A stretch of DNA of 64,000 bases from assembly GCF_037038585.1 (NCBI RefSeq), contig NC_092522.1, forward strand, positions 125,594,661 to 125,658,660, given 5' to 3'. Made by a program: the position numbers and the translations under genes. Numbering within the stretch: position 1 is the stretch's first letter; each line of letters opens with the position of its first letter. Origin of the DNA: Patagioenas fasciata. Taxonomy: Eukaryota; Chordata; Aves; Columbiformes; Columbidae. Under the pieces are notes generated by a model that did no database searches, had not been told where the DNA came from, and saw nothing but the letters and a program-made list of their open reading frames with translations. Of this stretch, positions 36,311 to 47,609 are shown piece after piece.

Positions 36311-37469
36311 TCTGTTCCAGAATGGTTCCAGACTCACTCACTGCATCGCTTTCCCGGCACGGAGGTGCAGCTGGACCTGCCGTGCCCTTCCTGAGGGCAC
36401 AAGTGACATTTGCCCGGTGCGCAGGGACACCCCCGATCCCCATGATCTCAGCCGGAGCTGGGAACGGCCCCGCGCTCACACCGCTCCCGAGTCCTCTGGT
36501 GAGGCAGAACAGACTGTTCCCTTCTCACATGCTGTGTGTTGCTCAGCAGAAACAGGACAATATAGTCACGCTACTGTGTACTTAGTGCCTTGGCTCAAAC
36601 CCTGTCTTTAACAGGGGGAAAGCAAGGCAGGGCTGTGGCCCAAACCGAAGTCACTGCCTGGGAGAGGAGATGAATGGGCACAAAACCCTTTCCATTCCCT
36701 TGTGGTCGACAGCACAGTTGCCCCAGGATGCCCAGCATCGCTCCTTTCTCAGTCACTGCCTCTCCAAGCCATTCCAGGGAAGAAATTAAAAAAGAGGAAC
36801 CACAGCAAAAGTGCAGAGGATATTGCTGCAGCCAAACAGCAGCGGAAAGCGTGCGGAGAGGGCACGTCCTTACGTATAGCGCGTTGGTGTAGTCTCAGGA
36901 CAACGAGCTGAGGATGAGCAGGTGCGCAGGAGAGGTTTGTGCTGGGGGGGAAAGGCGGCAGCGGCCGCTGTGCCCTGGTTGGGTCTGCGCCTGGGGTCTC
37001 AGGACGCTCTGCACACAAAGCGTGCTCCTCTGCTTGGCCTGCGGGCCGGGAGCCGCTTCCTAACGTGGGCTGGAAGTTATTCCATTAGAGAAGATAAACA
37101 TTTAAGCAGGTGCAGGGTTAGATAAGGGGTTTAGGGGTGCTAACAGTGTTGTGTTGGATCAATAAAGAGACATTTAGATGCCTGTATCTTTGTGAATTGA
37201 GCCCTCTGAGCGGGATTCTTATCAGCTGGCTTGAGAAATCTTAAACTGCTGTGGACACCCTGGGATCGCCTCCCACGCAGGTAACAGGCGCCTTGGGCAG
37301 CAGTTCTGTGGTGAGTTCCTGTGTCTCTGCACTCCGCACTGCTGTGGGGAACCCTCGCTGTCCAGCTGGGACGTGGAGGCTAAAGGTGCCGGAGTGCGGC
37401 CGGTGAATCCCACCTGGTGTCAGTGGTGGTGCCAGCACCAGCGCGGCGCACAGCTGGAGCAGCTTCCAA
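36311..37469. other. Intergenic, no gene seen
   Basis: Short open frames only, without family resemblance. Confidence 0.4.
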
Positions 37470-37852
37470 CCCGCACCAGCACGGACCCGCACCAGCACGG
37501 ACCCGCACCAACACGGACCCGCGCCAGCACGGACCCGCACCAGCACGGACCCGCACCAACACGGACCCGCACCAACACGGACCCGCGCCAACACGGACCC
37601 GCACCAGCACGGACCCGCACCAACACGGACCCGCACCAACACGGACCCACGCCAACACGGACCCACACCAGCACGGACCCGCACCAACACGGACCCGCGC
37701 CAACACGGACCCGCGCCAGCACGGACCCGCACCAACACGGACCTGCACCAACACGGACCCGCACCAGCACGGACCCGCACCGGCACGGACCCGCGCCAGC
37801 ACGGACCCACACTAACACGGACCCGCACCAACATGGACCTGCACCAGCACGG
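37470..37852. repeat. 16-bp minisatellite, ~24 copies
   Basis: Tandem units of GCACCAACACGGACCC with variants GCACCAGC, GCGCCAGC, ACACCAGC and ACGCCAAC. Because 16 is not a multiple of 3 and no unit contains a stop, several frames stay open on both strands (for example 37373-37903 + and 37420-38124 -). These are not genes. Confidence 0.95.
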
Positions 37853-40196
37853 CCAGTTATTGCCCTGCTCCGCGGAACTTCAGCATCACGTACCTGCAGG
37901 TAATCGAATGCTCTGTGAAACATTGTGTGCGCCATGGAGCGACAGCGTTTGAAAAGAAATAGTGCGGTGTTTGAAGCGGATTGGGACAGAGCAGAGCCCG
38001 ACAGGTGCGCCTGGAAAGCAGAGGCAGTGCGTGGGCTTGAGAAAGCCCCGGCTGTGCACTCAGCCTGCTGGCCGCCCGTGGCCCCGCTGCCTTCAGACAC
38101 AGGTAGGCTCTGCAGCCCGTGCATTTAATGAGCTGTCCTTATAGTTAATGAGCCAGAGAGTAATTAGGGTGAGAAGGAGCCTCTGGAGCTCATCGTGGTC
38201 CACGCGGTTCCTCGCAGATCCGCAGAGGCAGCGTTGAAGTTACATCAGGCTGTTCCACTTCGGTTTTAAGAGAGTTTGCTCCCTCTAGAGTTTCTGGTTT
38301 ATTTTAGTTACAGATTTAAATTTAAAACTTAAATCAAGGTAATAAAGAAGAGGAGCAGCTGTTGATGACGTTCGTCACCCTTCAGCATTGTTAGGAAATG
38401 GTCGTGTCTCTTTTGTCTGATGGATTTTTCTTTTAAACCCCTCTGGCTTCTTTCAATATCAAAGCGATTTGGTCCTTCCTCACCCATAGCTGCAGCAGAT
38501 ACTGTTTCCCAGTGTTTGCACGTGGTGACACACGCTTTAAAACGTCCCGTATGGCTGAGAATTCCATTTACCATCACCAAGGTGTAATTTATGCTGTTTC
38601 AGTAAATTGCCTTTTCCTGGTGCTGCCGCTTTGTTTTCTGGACCACGAATAACAAGCGTTTTCAGAACCCGTTTATGCACAAATTAGCGAGAGGCAGAAT
38701 GTGCTGCCCTCAGGACATAAACATGAAGAAAGCACCAATGCTTAGAAATGCCCCCCTGGCATTTGCAGCTGCTTCCCATTGTCACAGCGTGAAAACCCCT
38801 GCGCAGAGAACCTAGATATTAAAAAATGGATGTTCCCTTCGGTCTGTGCACATGCAAGGTTCTTTTCGTATTTGTGGGCAATGGACACGTGCATCAAGAG
38901 GAGAATAAAACCCTACAGATCCGTCCTGATCCAAACATCATTCTCCCTAAGTGGTGAATAAGTGGATTGGAGCCGGTAATGTCGCACAGCTCCTGCAAGC
39001 CCCCGGTGTTCCTGTTCCAGCTGCAGAGGCAGCTGCATAACGAAAGCAGAAGAGGCTGCAGACGTTCTGCTGTAGGAACGGGCTTCGAGGGCTCAGTCCT
39101 GTGGAGGTTCCGTCGGAAGGACGCACCCAGCATTCCCAGTGGTGGGACTCGATTGGAATGACAGATTGGGCACAGGAGATTGTTCTTCTCAGTGACATCT
39201 GCAGCTCCGGTGTCGTCACACGTTTCATCCAGCCCTGAGCAGGACGCAAGAGTGAAAGGAAACCTTGGATGACGCCACCTCGGACCCCAGCACGAGGCGT
39301 TAAAGGGACAAAACCAACCACAAAGGTAGATCGTTGTAGGCATTGAAGGGGTTTAACGTTCTTTGTGTTCTTGTGGAAGGTTTCTGTGTCCTGGTTGGGC
39401 AGGACCGACCTTGGTGGGCTGCACAGGGGACGCAGGAGCTTCAGGTCACACAACGTTTAGGAAACTGCACGTCAGGAACAGCATTTGAGGTGTGGGAACC
39501 CTTCCGATGAGGAACGGGGTGAGTGCGTGGCCGGCGTTGTTCACGTTGGCAACACACGGCTGGGATGAACAGCCATGACGGGATAGAACAACATGTAATG
39601 AACAGAAGAGCTGAAAAAGCGGTGCCAAGAGCACGACATCACTTTTAATGCAGGCGAGACAGTGAAAGGAACGTTTTAAACGACTCATAAGAATTATCGA
39701 GCTCTAAACTGAAGTGGTTTGTTGAAGGATGTTATCTGCACATTCCTGTTGACATCTGAAAAAAATACACATTTGTCCATGTGCTGAAGAACCGCTGTAT
39801 TTTCATGAATGTATAAAGCAGGTAGTTTTACATGACAAGAAGAGGGACAGAATGTGCAGTAAGACACGAGGCACAGGGCCGCTTCGCGCGTCCGGGCGCC
39901 GCCGTCTCCTCAGGCTCACGGCTCTGCCGGTGGCGCCCCACAAATGGCCGTTCCAGCTCCCGGGGCCCTCCCAGCGCTGCTGAGCTGGGCGGAACTCACA
40001 CAGCAAAATGGGTGCAAACGCTGCCAAACCAGCTCAGCCAGAACGCAGAGCTGGGGGCGGCAGCCCCGGGGGGTCCCGGGTGCCCCTGGCCCCAGCTGCC
40101 ACCCAGGCTCTGTCCGTGACTGGAGCTGCAAGGGCCAGCGACACCAGGAGCTCGAGATGAAGCTGATCCTGCTATGAGCACGTAGCTAAAATATAT
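37853..40196. other. Intergenic, no gene seen
   Basis: About 2.3 kb without recognised element, exon or RNA gene. Confidence 0.4.
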
Positions 40197-41710
40197 CTGT
40201 GTGTCCATACGTACATCCGCACAGCCCCATACAGACCTGCACCCCCCCAGCAGCGTGTGTCCATATGTATAGCCGCACAGCCCCATACAGACCTGCACCC
40301 CCCAGCAGCGTGTGTCCATACGTACGGCCGCACAGCCCCATACAGACCTGCACCCCCCCAGCAGCGTGTGTCCATACGTACAGCCGCACAGCCCCATACA
40401 GACCTGCACCCCCCCCCAGCAGCGTGTGTCCATACGTACAGCCACACAGCCCCATACAGACCTGCACCCCCCCAGCAGCGTGTGTCCATACGTATGGCTG
40501 TACAGCCCCATACAGACCTGCACCCCCCCAGCAGCGTGTGTCCATACGTATGGCTGTACAGCCCCATACAGACCTGCACCCCCCCAGCAGCGTGTGTCCA
40601 TACGTACAGCCGCACAGCCCCATACAGACCTGCACCCCCCCAGCAGCGTGTGTCCATACGTATGGCTGTACAGCCCCATACAGACCTGCACCCCCCCAGC
40701 AGCGTGTGTCCATATGTACAGCTGTACAGCCCCATACAGACCTGCACCCCCCCAGCAGCGTGTGTCCATATGTACAGCTGTACAGCCCCATACAGACCTG
40801 CACCCCCCCAGCAGCGTGTGTCCATACGTACAGCCACACAGCCCCATACAGACCTGCACCCCCCCAGCAGCGTGTGTCCATACGTATGGCTGTACAGCCC
40901 CATACAGACCTGCACCCCCCCAGCAGCGTGTGTCCATACGTACAGCCACACAGCCCCATACAGACCTGCACCCCCCCAGCAGCGTGTGTCCATACGTATG
41001 GCTGCACAGCCCCATACAGACCTGCACCCCCCCAGCAGCGTGTGTCCATACGTACAGCCACACAGCCCCATACAGACCTGCACACCCCCAGCAGCGTGTG
41101 TCCATACGTACGGCCGCACAGCCCCATACAGACCTGCACACCCCCAGCAGCGTGTGTCCATACGTACGGCCGCACAGCCCCATACAGACCTGCACCCCCC
41201 CAGCAGCGTGTGTCCATACGTATGGCTGTACAGCCCCATACAGACCTGCACCCCCCCAGCAGCGTGTGTCCATACGTATGGCTGTACAGCCCCATACAGA
41301 CCTGCACCCCCCAGCAGCGTGTGTCCATACGTATGGCTGTACAGCCCCATACAGACCTGCACCCCCCCAGCAGCGTGTGTCCATATGTACAGCTGTACAG
41401 CCCCATACAGACCTGCACCCCCCCAGCAGCGTGTGTCCATACGTACAGCCACACAGCCCCATACAGACCTGCACCCCCCCAGCAGCGTGTGTCCATACGT
41501 ACGGCCGCACAGCCCCATACAGACCTGCACCCCCCCAGCAGCGTGTGTCCATACGTATGGCTGTACAGCCCCATACAGACCTGCACCCCCCCAGCAGCGT
41601 GTGTCCATACGTACAGCCACACAGCCCCATACAGACCTGCACACCCCCAGCAGCGTGTGTCCATACGTACGGCCGCACAGCCCCATACAGACCTGCACAC
41701 CCCCAGGAGC
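40197..41710. repeat. ~56-bp minisatellite, ~27 copies
   Basis: Units run TGTGTCCATACGTA, a 10-base variable core, CAGCCCCATACAGACCTGCA, a C7-8 run and AGCAGCG. The C-run length and core vary. Core types include ACGTACAGCCGCAC, ACGTACGGCCGCAC, ACGTACAGCCACAC, ACGTATGGCTGTAC and ATGTACAGCTGTAC. Parallel long frames on both strands (519, 494, 469 + and 624, 560, 504 -) result from the stop-free unit and are rejected as genes. Confidence 0.97.
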
Positions 41711-42004
41711 AGGACGTATAGCGCAGCTGCCTATGGAGTGAAGCCCCTCGGTGTGTGAGGAGCAGGACAAGGTGCGTGCGGGGTTTGGTCTCTCAGGAGC
41801 CTTACAGGACCTGCAGCGGGACGAAGCACCCGTTGCCGGTGCAGGTTTGGGTTTGTACTTCCACAGCCTGACTTGGGCAGGTTTCTCCGTTTCCCACATC
41901 GCTTCCTTCCCTGCGAGTCCCAGCGACACGGAAGGGCCGGGAGCTGCTCCTGTGGGCGCAGGGCTCCTGCGGGCGCTCCTGCGAGGGAGAACAGCGGGAA
42001 TCCC
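41711..42004. other. Intergenic spacer between two minisatellites
   Basis: Nothing recognised. Confidence 0.4.
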
Positions 42005-42545
42005 TTGGACATTCATCCCCCTCTCCATAGGGATTGGTGTCCCCACCTCTCCATAGAGATTTGTGTCACCCCTCTATAGGAATTTGTGTTACCCCCTCTT
42101 CATAGGGATTTGTGTTCTCTCTCCATAGGGATTTGTGTTCCATCCTTCTCTCCATAGGGATTTGTGTTCCATCCTTCTCTCCACAGGGATTTGTGTTCTC
42201 CCTCCATAGGAATTTGTGTCCCGTCTCTCCATAGGGATTTGTGTTCTCTCTCTATAGGGATTTTTGTCCCTCCCCCTCTCCATAGGGATTTGTGTTCCAT
42301 CCTTCTCTCCATAGGGATTTGTGTTCTCTCGCTATAGGGATTTTTGTCCCCCGCCTCTCCATAGGGATTTGTGCTCTCTCTCCATAGGATTCATGTTCCC
42401 CCCTCTCCATAGGGATTTGTGTGCTCTCTCCGTAGGGATTCCTGTTCTCTCTCCGTAGGGATTCATGTTCCCCCTCTCCATAGGGATTTGTGCTCTCTCT
42501 CCGCAGGGATTCCTGTTCTCTCTCCATAGGGACTCGTGTTCCCCC
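42005..42545. repeat. CTCTCCATAGGGATTTGTGT tandem repeat
   Basis: About 20 imperfect copies of CTCTCCATAGGGATTTGTGT, with tails (TC, TCCATCCTT, CCCC) of varying length so that units are 20-32 bp. Copies become more diverged to the right (CCGTAGGGATTCCTG). Open frames reading MERxxHKSLW on the minus strand are repeat products. Confidence 0.93.
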
Positions 42546-43099
42546 GCTCCCAGTGCTGGCGCAGCACCCCCAGCCGCCGGCTGCCCGAGGGCCCCCGGGA
42601 CCCTTCCCAGAGCTCTGGTCTCCAACAGCCGCAGCCGCACCGTCCCCTGCAGGGGTTTCTCCCACCACAATCAAACACGACCGCCGTGACGGTTTCCTTG
42701 GAATGGCTGGGCTCTGGGTGTGTTGTCTGAACTCCCCAAAGCACCATAAGATGCTCACAGAAGAAATCAAGCTACTCATCACAACTCCGGCGCACAGCGG
42801 TCGGAGCCGCTCGGGCGCTGGTTTTGGCGAGGAGCTCCGGCAGTGTCCCTGTGGCTGTGACGGCAGCGGCACCGGGGTACAACATCCACCCCGCTCTGCT
42901 CACCACAGGTTATTCTGGGCTGTTTGGAGGCGACAGGAGCACAAATTAATGGAAACACAAACAGGAGCGGGACCGAGAAGCGTGCGGTGAGCTCTGAGCT
43001 GCCCAGCCCTGCCGCCCCGCGCTGCCCGGCCCCGGCGCTGCCTCCTCCCACCCCCCCGCGGCTTAAGCATCATCACACGCTCAACCCAACAGCTCAAAT
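42546..43099. other. Intergenic, GC-rich
   Basis: GC-rich DNA with no recognised gene. It ends at the sharp change to AT-rich DNA at 43100. Confidence 0.4.
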
Positions 43100-43675
43100 A
43101 CTTTTTAATACATTGAAAATGTAAAATAAAGAATATATGAAGTACATACAGTATATATATACAGATTTCAAATACTTAAAATTCTTATGTAAAATATGAT
43201 TTTTCTATATTATTTGTGTAAAAATACATTTGAAAATGGTGTCGACTCGATTTTTCTGTACATACCCTCTATTCCAATTTAAATCCCTTTTAAAAAAGCA
43301 AAAGACAGAGGTTCAGTGTGGTCTAAACTGCGTTTTCAGGCCGGCCGGCAGAACAAGGAAAGCGCGCAGGAAACAGCCCTGGATTTCTTCCTGTTGAGAA
43401 CTCCCAGTTTTATTGCATGAATGGAAAAACTGACTCTTCAGTGCTGTAATAGAAGTGTCCTTGGCCTTGCTGAGAAACCGCACGCCCCGCTACCCTGTTG
43501 ATCGACTCCATAAACCATCCTTTGCCCGTTTCTTTTTACAGTTACTAAAATATATATTACTTAAAATATATTACTGTAAGCTCTTAAAATCGATCTTCAG
43601 TTATATCAAATGTATAGCGTTAAAAAAAATACAAACAAATGCAATTCTGGCTATCGATGTCCCAGGGGCACAGCC
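43100..43675 (-). other. ASXL2: AT-rich block, candidate distal end of ASXL2 3' UTR
   Basis: An abruptly AT-rich block in GC-rich surroundings, unlike the repeats on either side. On the minus strand it reads as typical 3' UTR text and ends with ATTAAA at 43109-43104 followed by a GT-rich stretch (GCTGTTGGGTTGAGCGTG). The mammalian ASXL2 3' UTR is several kb long, so a 5.3-kb UTR from the stop at 48466 is plausible. This is inference: no transcript evidence is visible. Confidence 0.35.
43104..43109 (-). terminator. ASXL2: Candidate ASXL2 poly(A) signal ATTAAA
   Basis: ATTAAA on the minus strand with a GT-rich element about 15-30 bases downstream. Competing AATAAA hexamers on the same strand lie at 43414-43409, 45636-45631 and 46605-46600. 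The last has a T-rich downstream stretch (TCCTTTTGTTTTCG) and would give a 1.9-kb UTR. Confidence 0.3.
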
Positions 43676-43684
43676 GCCGTGCCC

Positions 43685-44930
43685 CCGCGGGTCACACCAA
43701 CCATGGGCTGGAGCCTCCCGTGGGTCACACTGACCATGGGCTGGAGTCTCCCGTGGGTCACACCAACCATGGGCTGGAGTCTCCCGTGGGTCACACCAAC
43801 CATGGGCTGGAGTCTCTCGTGGGTCACACTGACCACGGCTGGAGTCTCCCGTGGGTCACACCAACCATGGGCTGGAGCCTCCCGTGGGTCACACTGACCA
43901 TGGCTGGAGTCTCCCGTGGGTCACACCAACCATGGGCTGGAGTCTCTCGTGGGTCACACTGACCACGGCTGGAGTCTCCCGTGGGTCACACTGACCATGG
44001 CTGGAGCCTCTCGTGGGTCACACCAACCATGGGCTGGAGCCTCCCGTGGGTCACAATGACCATGGCTGGAGCCTCCCGTGGGTCACACCAACCATGGGCT
44101 GGAGCCTCCCATGGGTCACACCGACCATGGGCTGGAGCCTCCCATGGGTCACACTGACCATGGCTGGAGCCTCTCGTGGGTCACACCAACCATGGGCTGG
44201 AGCCTCCCGTGGGTCACACCAACCATGGGCTGGAGCCTCCCGTGGGTCACACTGACCATGGCTGGAGCCTCCCGTGGGTCACACCAACCATGGGCTGGAG
44301 CCTCCCGTGGGTCACACTGACCATGGCTGGAGCCTCCCGTGGGTCACACCAACCATGGGCTGGAGTCTCCCGTGGGTCACACCAACCATGGGCTGGAGCC
44401 TCTCATGGGTCACACCAACCATGGGCTGGAGCCTCCCGTGGGTCACACCAACCATGGGCTGGAGCCTCTCATGGGTCACACCAACCATGGCTGGAGCCTC
44501 CCGTGGGTCACACCAACCATGGGCTGGAGCCTCCCGTGGGTCACACCAACCATGGGCTGGAGCCTCCCGTGGGTCACACCAACCATGGGCTGGAGTCTCC
44601 CGTGGGTCACACCGACCATGGGCTGGAGCCTCCCGTGGGTCACACCAACCATGGGCTGGAGCCTCCCGTGGGTCACACCAACCATGGGCTGGAGTCTCCC
44701 GTGGGTCACACCAACCATGGGCTGGAGTCTCCCGTGGGTCACACCAACCATGGGCTGGAGCCCCCCGTGGGTCACACTGACCACGGGTCACAGTGACCCC
44801 CTGGGACCGTCCTGGCACAGGTGACTCACGGGTCACACCACCCACGGGTCACAGTGACCCCCTGGGACTGTCCTGGCACAGGTGACTTGCAGGTCACACC
44901 AACCACGGGTCACACCGACCCCTGGGACCG
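43685..44930. repeat. 33-bp minisatellite, ~34 copies, with degenerate tail
   Basis: Units of 32-33 bp: GGTCACACCAACCATGGGCT then GGAGCCTCCCGTG, with a one-base deletion variant (CCATGGCTGG). At about 44780-44930 the units diverge into longer copies with CCCCCTGGGACCGTCCTGG. Twelve copies have the variant half-site that creates a perfect GGTCAnnnTGACC palindrome (see findings). Long frames on both strands (for example 44176-44796 + and 44312-44845 -) are repeat artefacts. Confidence 0.96.
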
Positions 44931-45804
44931 TCCTGGCGCAGGTGACTCGGCCAGGACCCCCTGCTGGTTCCCACCCCCACCCCCACGAGCCAGCTCCCCG
45001 AGCACCCCGGTCTGTGACCCAAGAAGGGACATGGAGATGTGACACTAAGCTCCCCGCCATGGCGCCCGATCCACCTCCACAGCTCAGCTCGGTTGCCGAG
45101 CCGTGTTGGCGCCCCCATCAACAACGTGCACGGGGCTTGTGCGCTGGAACGCCAAACTCCAGCCATCGAGCTGCATTTCTGGTTCTCACGCTGGATGTGG
45201 CCTGAGAGGGAAAATTTCAATCCAAGTATCTTTTCTTACTCAAGTCGCTTTCACCGCCACAAACGTTGTCTGACGTTAGACTTTGAGAAGGTTGTAGCTT
45301 TGATTTTATGTCAGTATTTACCACGGTGCTATTAAATGAACACCTGGGGAAGCAAAGGCTGCTGTTCCGAGCCACGTCGGCCATCCCTTGGAGGGCAAGT
45401 GCGGGTTCATGTGCGGCAGGAGGGCGATGCTGGGAGGAGCGGAGCCACAGCTGCAATTTCCCCTAAACACGACCCAACCTCATGGGTAAGTGCTCATTAC
45501 ACCGAGCCCGTTGTTCCTAACGATTTCCTAACGACTTAATGCCCCTTGCGAACCTGCGGAGGTGGCTCCATCAGGCTGCACCCAGTGGCTCAAAGCATTT
45601 GTGAGAACCAAAGACATGCACTTAGAAGGATTTATTGTCTTACAAAGGAATAGAACAAAAGCAGCCCAAGAAAAGTGCTGATCCGTTGAAGATCCCTAAG
45701 GCACTGAGCAGGCTGAGCACCCCGGCACCGCGCCAGGTGCCCGCACGGTCCCACGCGAGGCCGGAGCCACCGTGGTGCCCTGGCGGTGGGACAGTGACGG
45801 CTGA
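44931..45804. other. ASXL2 3' flank or UTR, no gene seen
   Basis: No element recognised. It contains a minus-strand AATAAA at 45636-45631. Confidence 0.4.
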
Positions 45805-46190
45805 GTGATGGAGCGGCTGAGGGACCTGGGGGTTCAGCTGGAGAACAGGAGCTGAGGGGAGACCTTCTGATCTCTGAACTGCCTGAAAGGAGCTTGGAGC
45901 CAGGGGGGTCGGGCTCTGCTCCCCAGGAACAAGCGCCAGGAGCAGAGGAAACGGCCTCAAGTTGCCCAGGGGAGGTTGAGGTTGGATGTGGGAACAATTT
46001 CTTCCCCAAAGGGCTGTGGGGCATTGGAACAGGCTGCCCAGGGCAGTGCTGGAGTCACCATCCCTGGAGGGCTGGACAGACGGACAGGAGGTTCTCAGGA
46101 CAGGGGGCAGGGACAGGGGTGGGTTATGGCTGGACTCCATGACCTTAAAGGTCTTTTCCAACCAAAATGATCCTATGATTCTATGATCTT
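45805..46190 (+). mobile_element. CR1 LINE 3' end, sense
   Basis: Sense CR1: GATGGAGCGGCTGAGGGACC, TGGAGAACAGGAGCTGAGG, AGGTTGAGGTTGGATGTGGG, CAATTTCTTCCCCAAAGGGC, GGAGTCACCATCCCTGGAGG, ending in the tandem terminal motif ATGATCCTATGATTCTATGA. This intact end defines the family to which the many antisense copies belong. Confidence 0.95.
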
Positions 46191-46375
46191 CTCTTTCTCC
46201 CTTTAATGCCGCCTTGTCAGGCAAGAAAAATGCCAGCGACCAAAGCCGAGGTGTGAACAGAACGGATCCAACGTGCCAGCGAAACCCCTTCGTTCCCAGC
46301 CCAGGCAAGAACAACTTTTCCAGTTCAGTTTGTATGGATCTCGAGCGGGGTTGTGGCGGGGGATCCGAGACAGGA
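46191..46375. other. ASXL2 3' flank or UTR
   Basis: Nothing recognised. Confidence 0.35.
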
Positions 46376-46441
46376 GGGGACGTGTGCCTGGGGGGACGTG
46401 TGCCTGGGGGGACGTGTGCCTGGGGGGACGTGTGCCTGGGG
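46376..46441. repeat. 16-bp minisatellite, 4 copies
   Basis: Four tandem copies of GGGGACGTGTGCCTGG. Confidence 0.88.
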
Positions 46442-47541
46442 AGGCACTGCCGAACCCTCCTGTGCGCGGACGCGGGCCGAGCTGCCACGGGACCGCCCCG
46501 GCCCCAGCGCCGCGCAGCTCTGCGGGAAAACCAGGGTCATTCGGTGTAGGGTTTGGGGTGGTTTTTGAGATTTCAGTTACAGATCGAAAACAAAAGGACT
46601 TTATTTCTAATCCTTCAACGCTCTGTGCCACCCGATGGCCGAGCAGAGGTGCAGAATTAGAAAGCGGGGGTCACTGCTCCCCCATCAATTCACCACGAGC
46701 ACAACAGACCAGGGCGCGCGGCAGCGCTGGCTCACGGACCCGCTCGCGCTGCCGGGAGGACCCCGCGCTCGCCGGACGGGGACGGGGACGGGGACGGAAA
46801 CGTGCCGGGATTAACTCCGCAGCTCCTCTCTTCACCGTTACCCGCTCCCTGCACGCACGCATCCCCCTCCGGCGCCGTGCGGGGTCACCGGCAGCACGGG
46901 CGGCTCCGGCGCGGGGACAGCGCCGCGGCAGAGAGGAGGAGAGGCTGAGGAGCGCAAACCCCTGTCCCACCTCTCCTCTTAATATTGCTTCATTTTAAAA
47001 AGGCCTTTGGATTAAAAGTGAATTCAGTGCTTTTCCATCAAAAAGACACAGATCAGTGACCTGACCGGGATGCGACAACGCGGGGCTGGAGGGGACCGGC
47101 GACCCTCGTGCTGTTTCGGGAGAGAAACGACGCCCAGAGCCTCGGTGAGACCCGGACACACCGCAACCCACCAAACGGCAGCTCGGCGGCTCCCTGGCCA
47201 GCCTGCGGCCGGTCCGCCCGCGGGAACGGGACCCGAACCGCTGCCTAACGCTTTAATTCCGATTCATCACGGGGACCATGTGTGAGCAGGGGCGGCGAGG
47301 GCGAGCGTCCCCCCGTGTCCGGCCGCGGGTGCGGTGCAGCCCCGCAGCTCGGCTGAGCACGCTGCGCCAAGCCGCCTGGCACCCGTGCGCACAGAGACCC
47401 GCCGGGGGCCGACGGGGAGGACCAACGGACACGCGTGCTCCTGTCCCTGCGCTTCATCAAACAGAAACCTACAGAAACGAGAGGCCTGACTGCCGGGGGC
47501 TGCTGGGGCACAGGAACCATCCCAAGAGCAGCGGGACCACG
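46442..47541. other. ASXL2 3' flank or UTR, GC-rich, no gene seen
   Basis: GC- and CpG-rich, especially 46680-47400, with several open frames (such as 46273-46998 +) but no recognisable family and no sign of splicing. A minor unmethylated island or an unknown short gene cannot be excluded. Confidence 0.35.
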
Positions 47542-47609
47542 GGTGACACCTCTGCCCGTCACCGCCACCACGCGCGGTGACACCTCTGCCCGTCACCGCC
47601 ACCACGCGC
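47542..47609. repeat. 34-bp perfect tandem duplication
   Basis: Two identical copies of a 34-bp unit beginning GGTGACACCTCTGCCCGTCA. Probably a recent slippage event. Confidence 0.9.

Noticed and set aside
39996-42046. Minus frames of 504-624 codons and + frames of 469-519 codons
   Set aside because: Products of the 56-bp minisatellite. Frames are open on both strands at once, and the C-run length changes between units.
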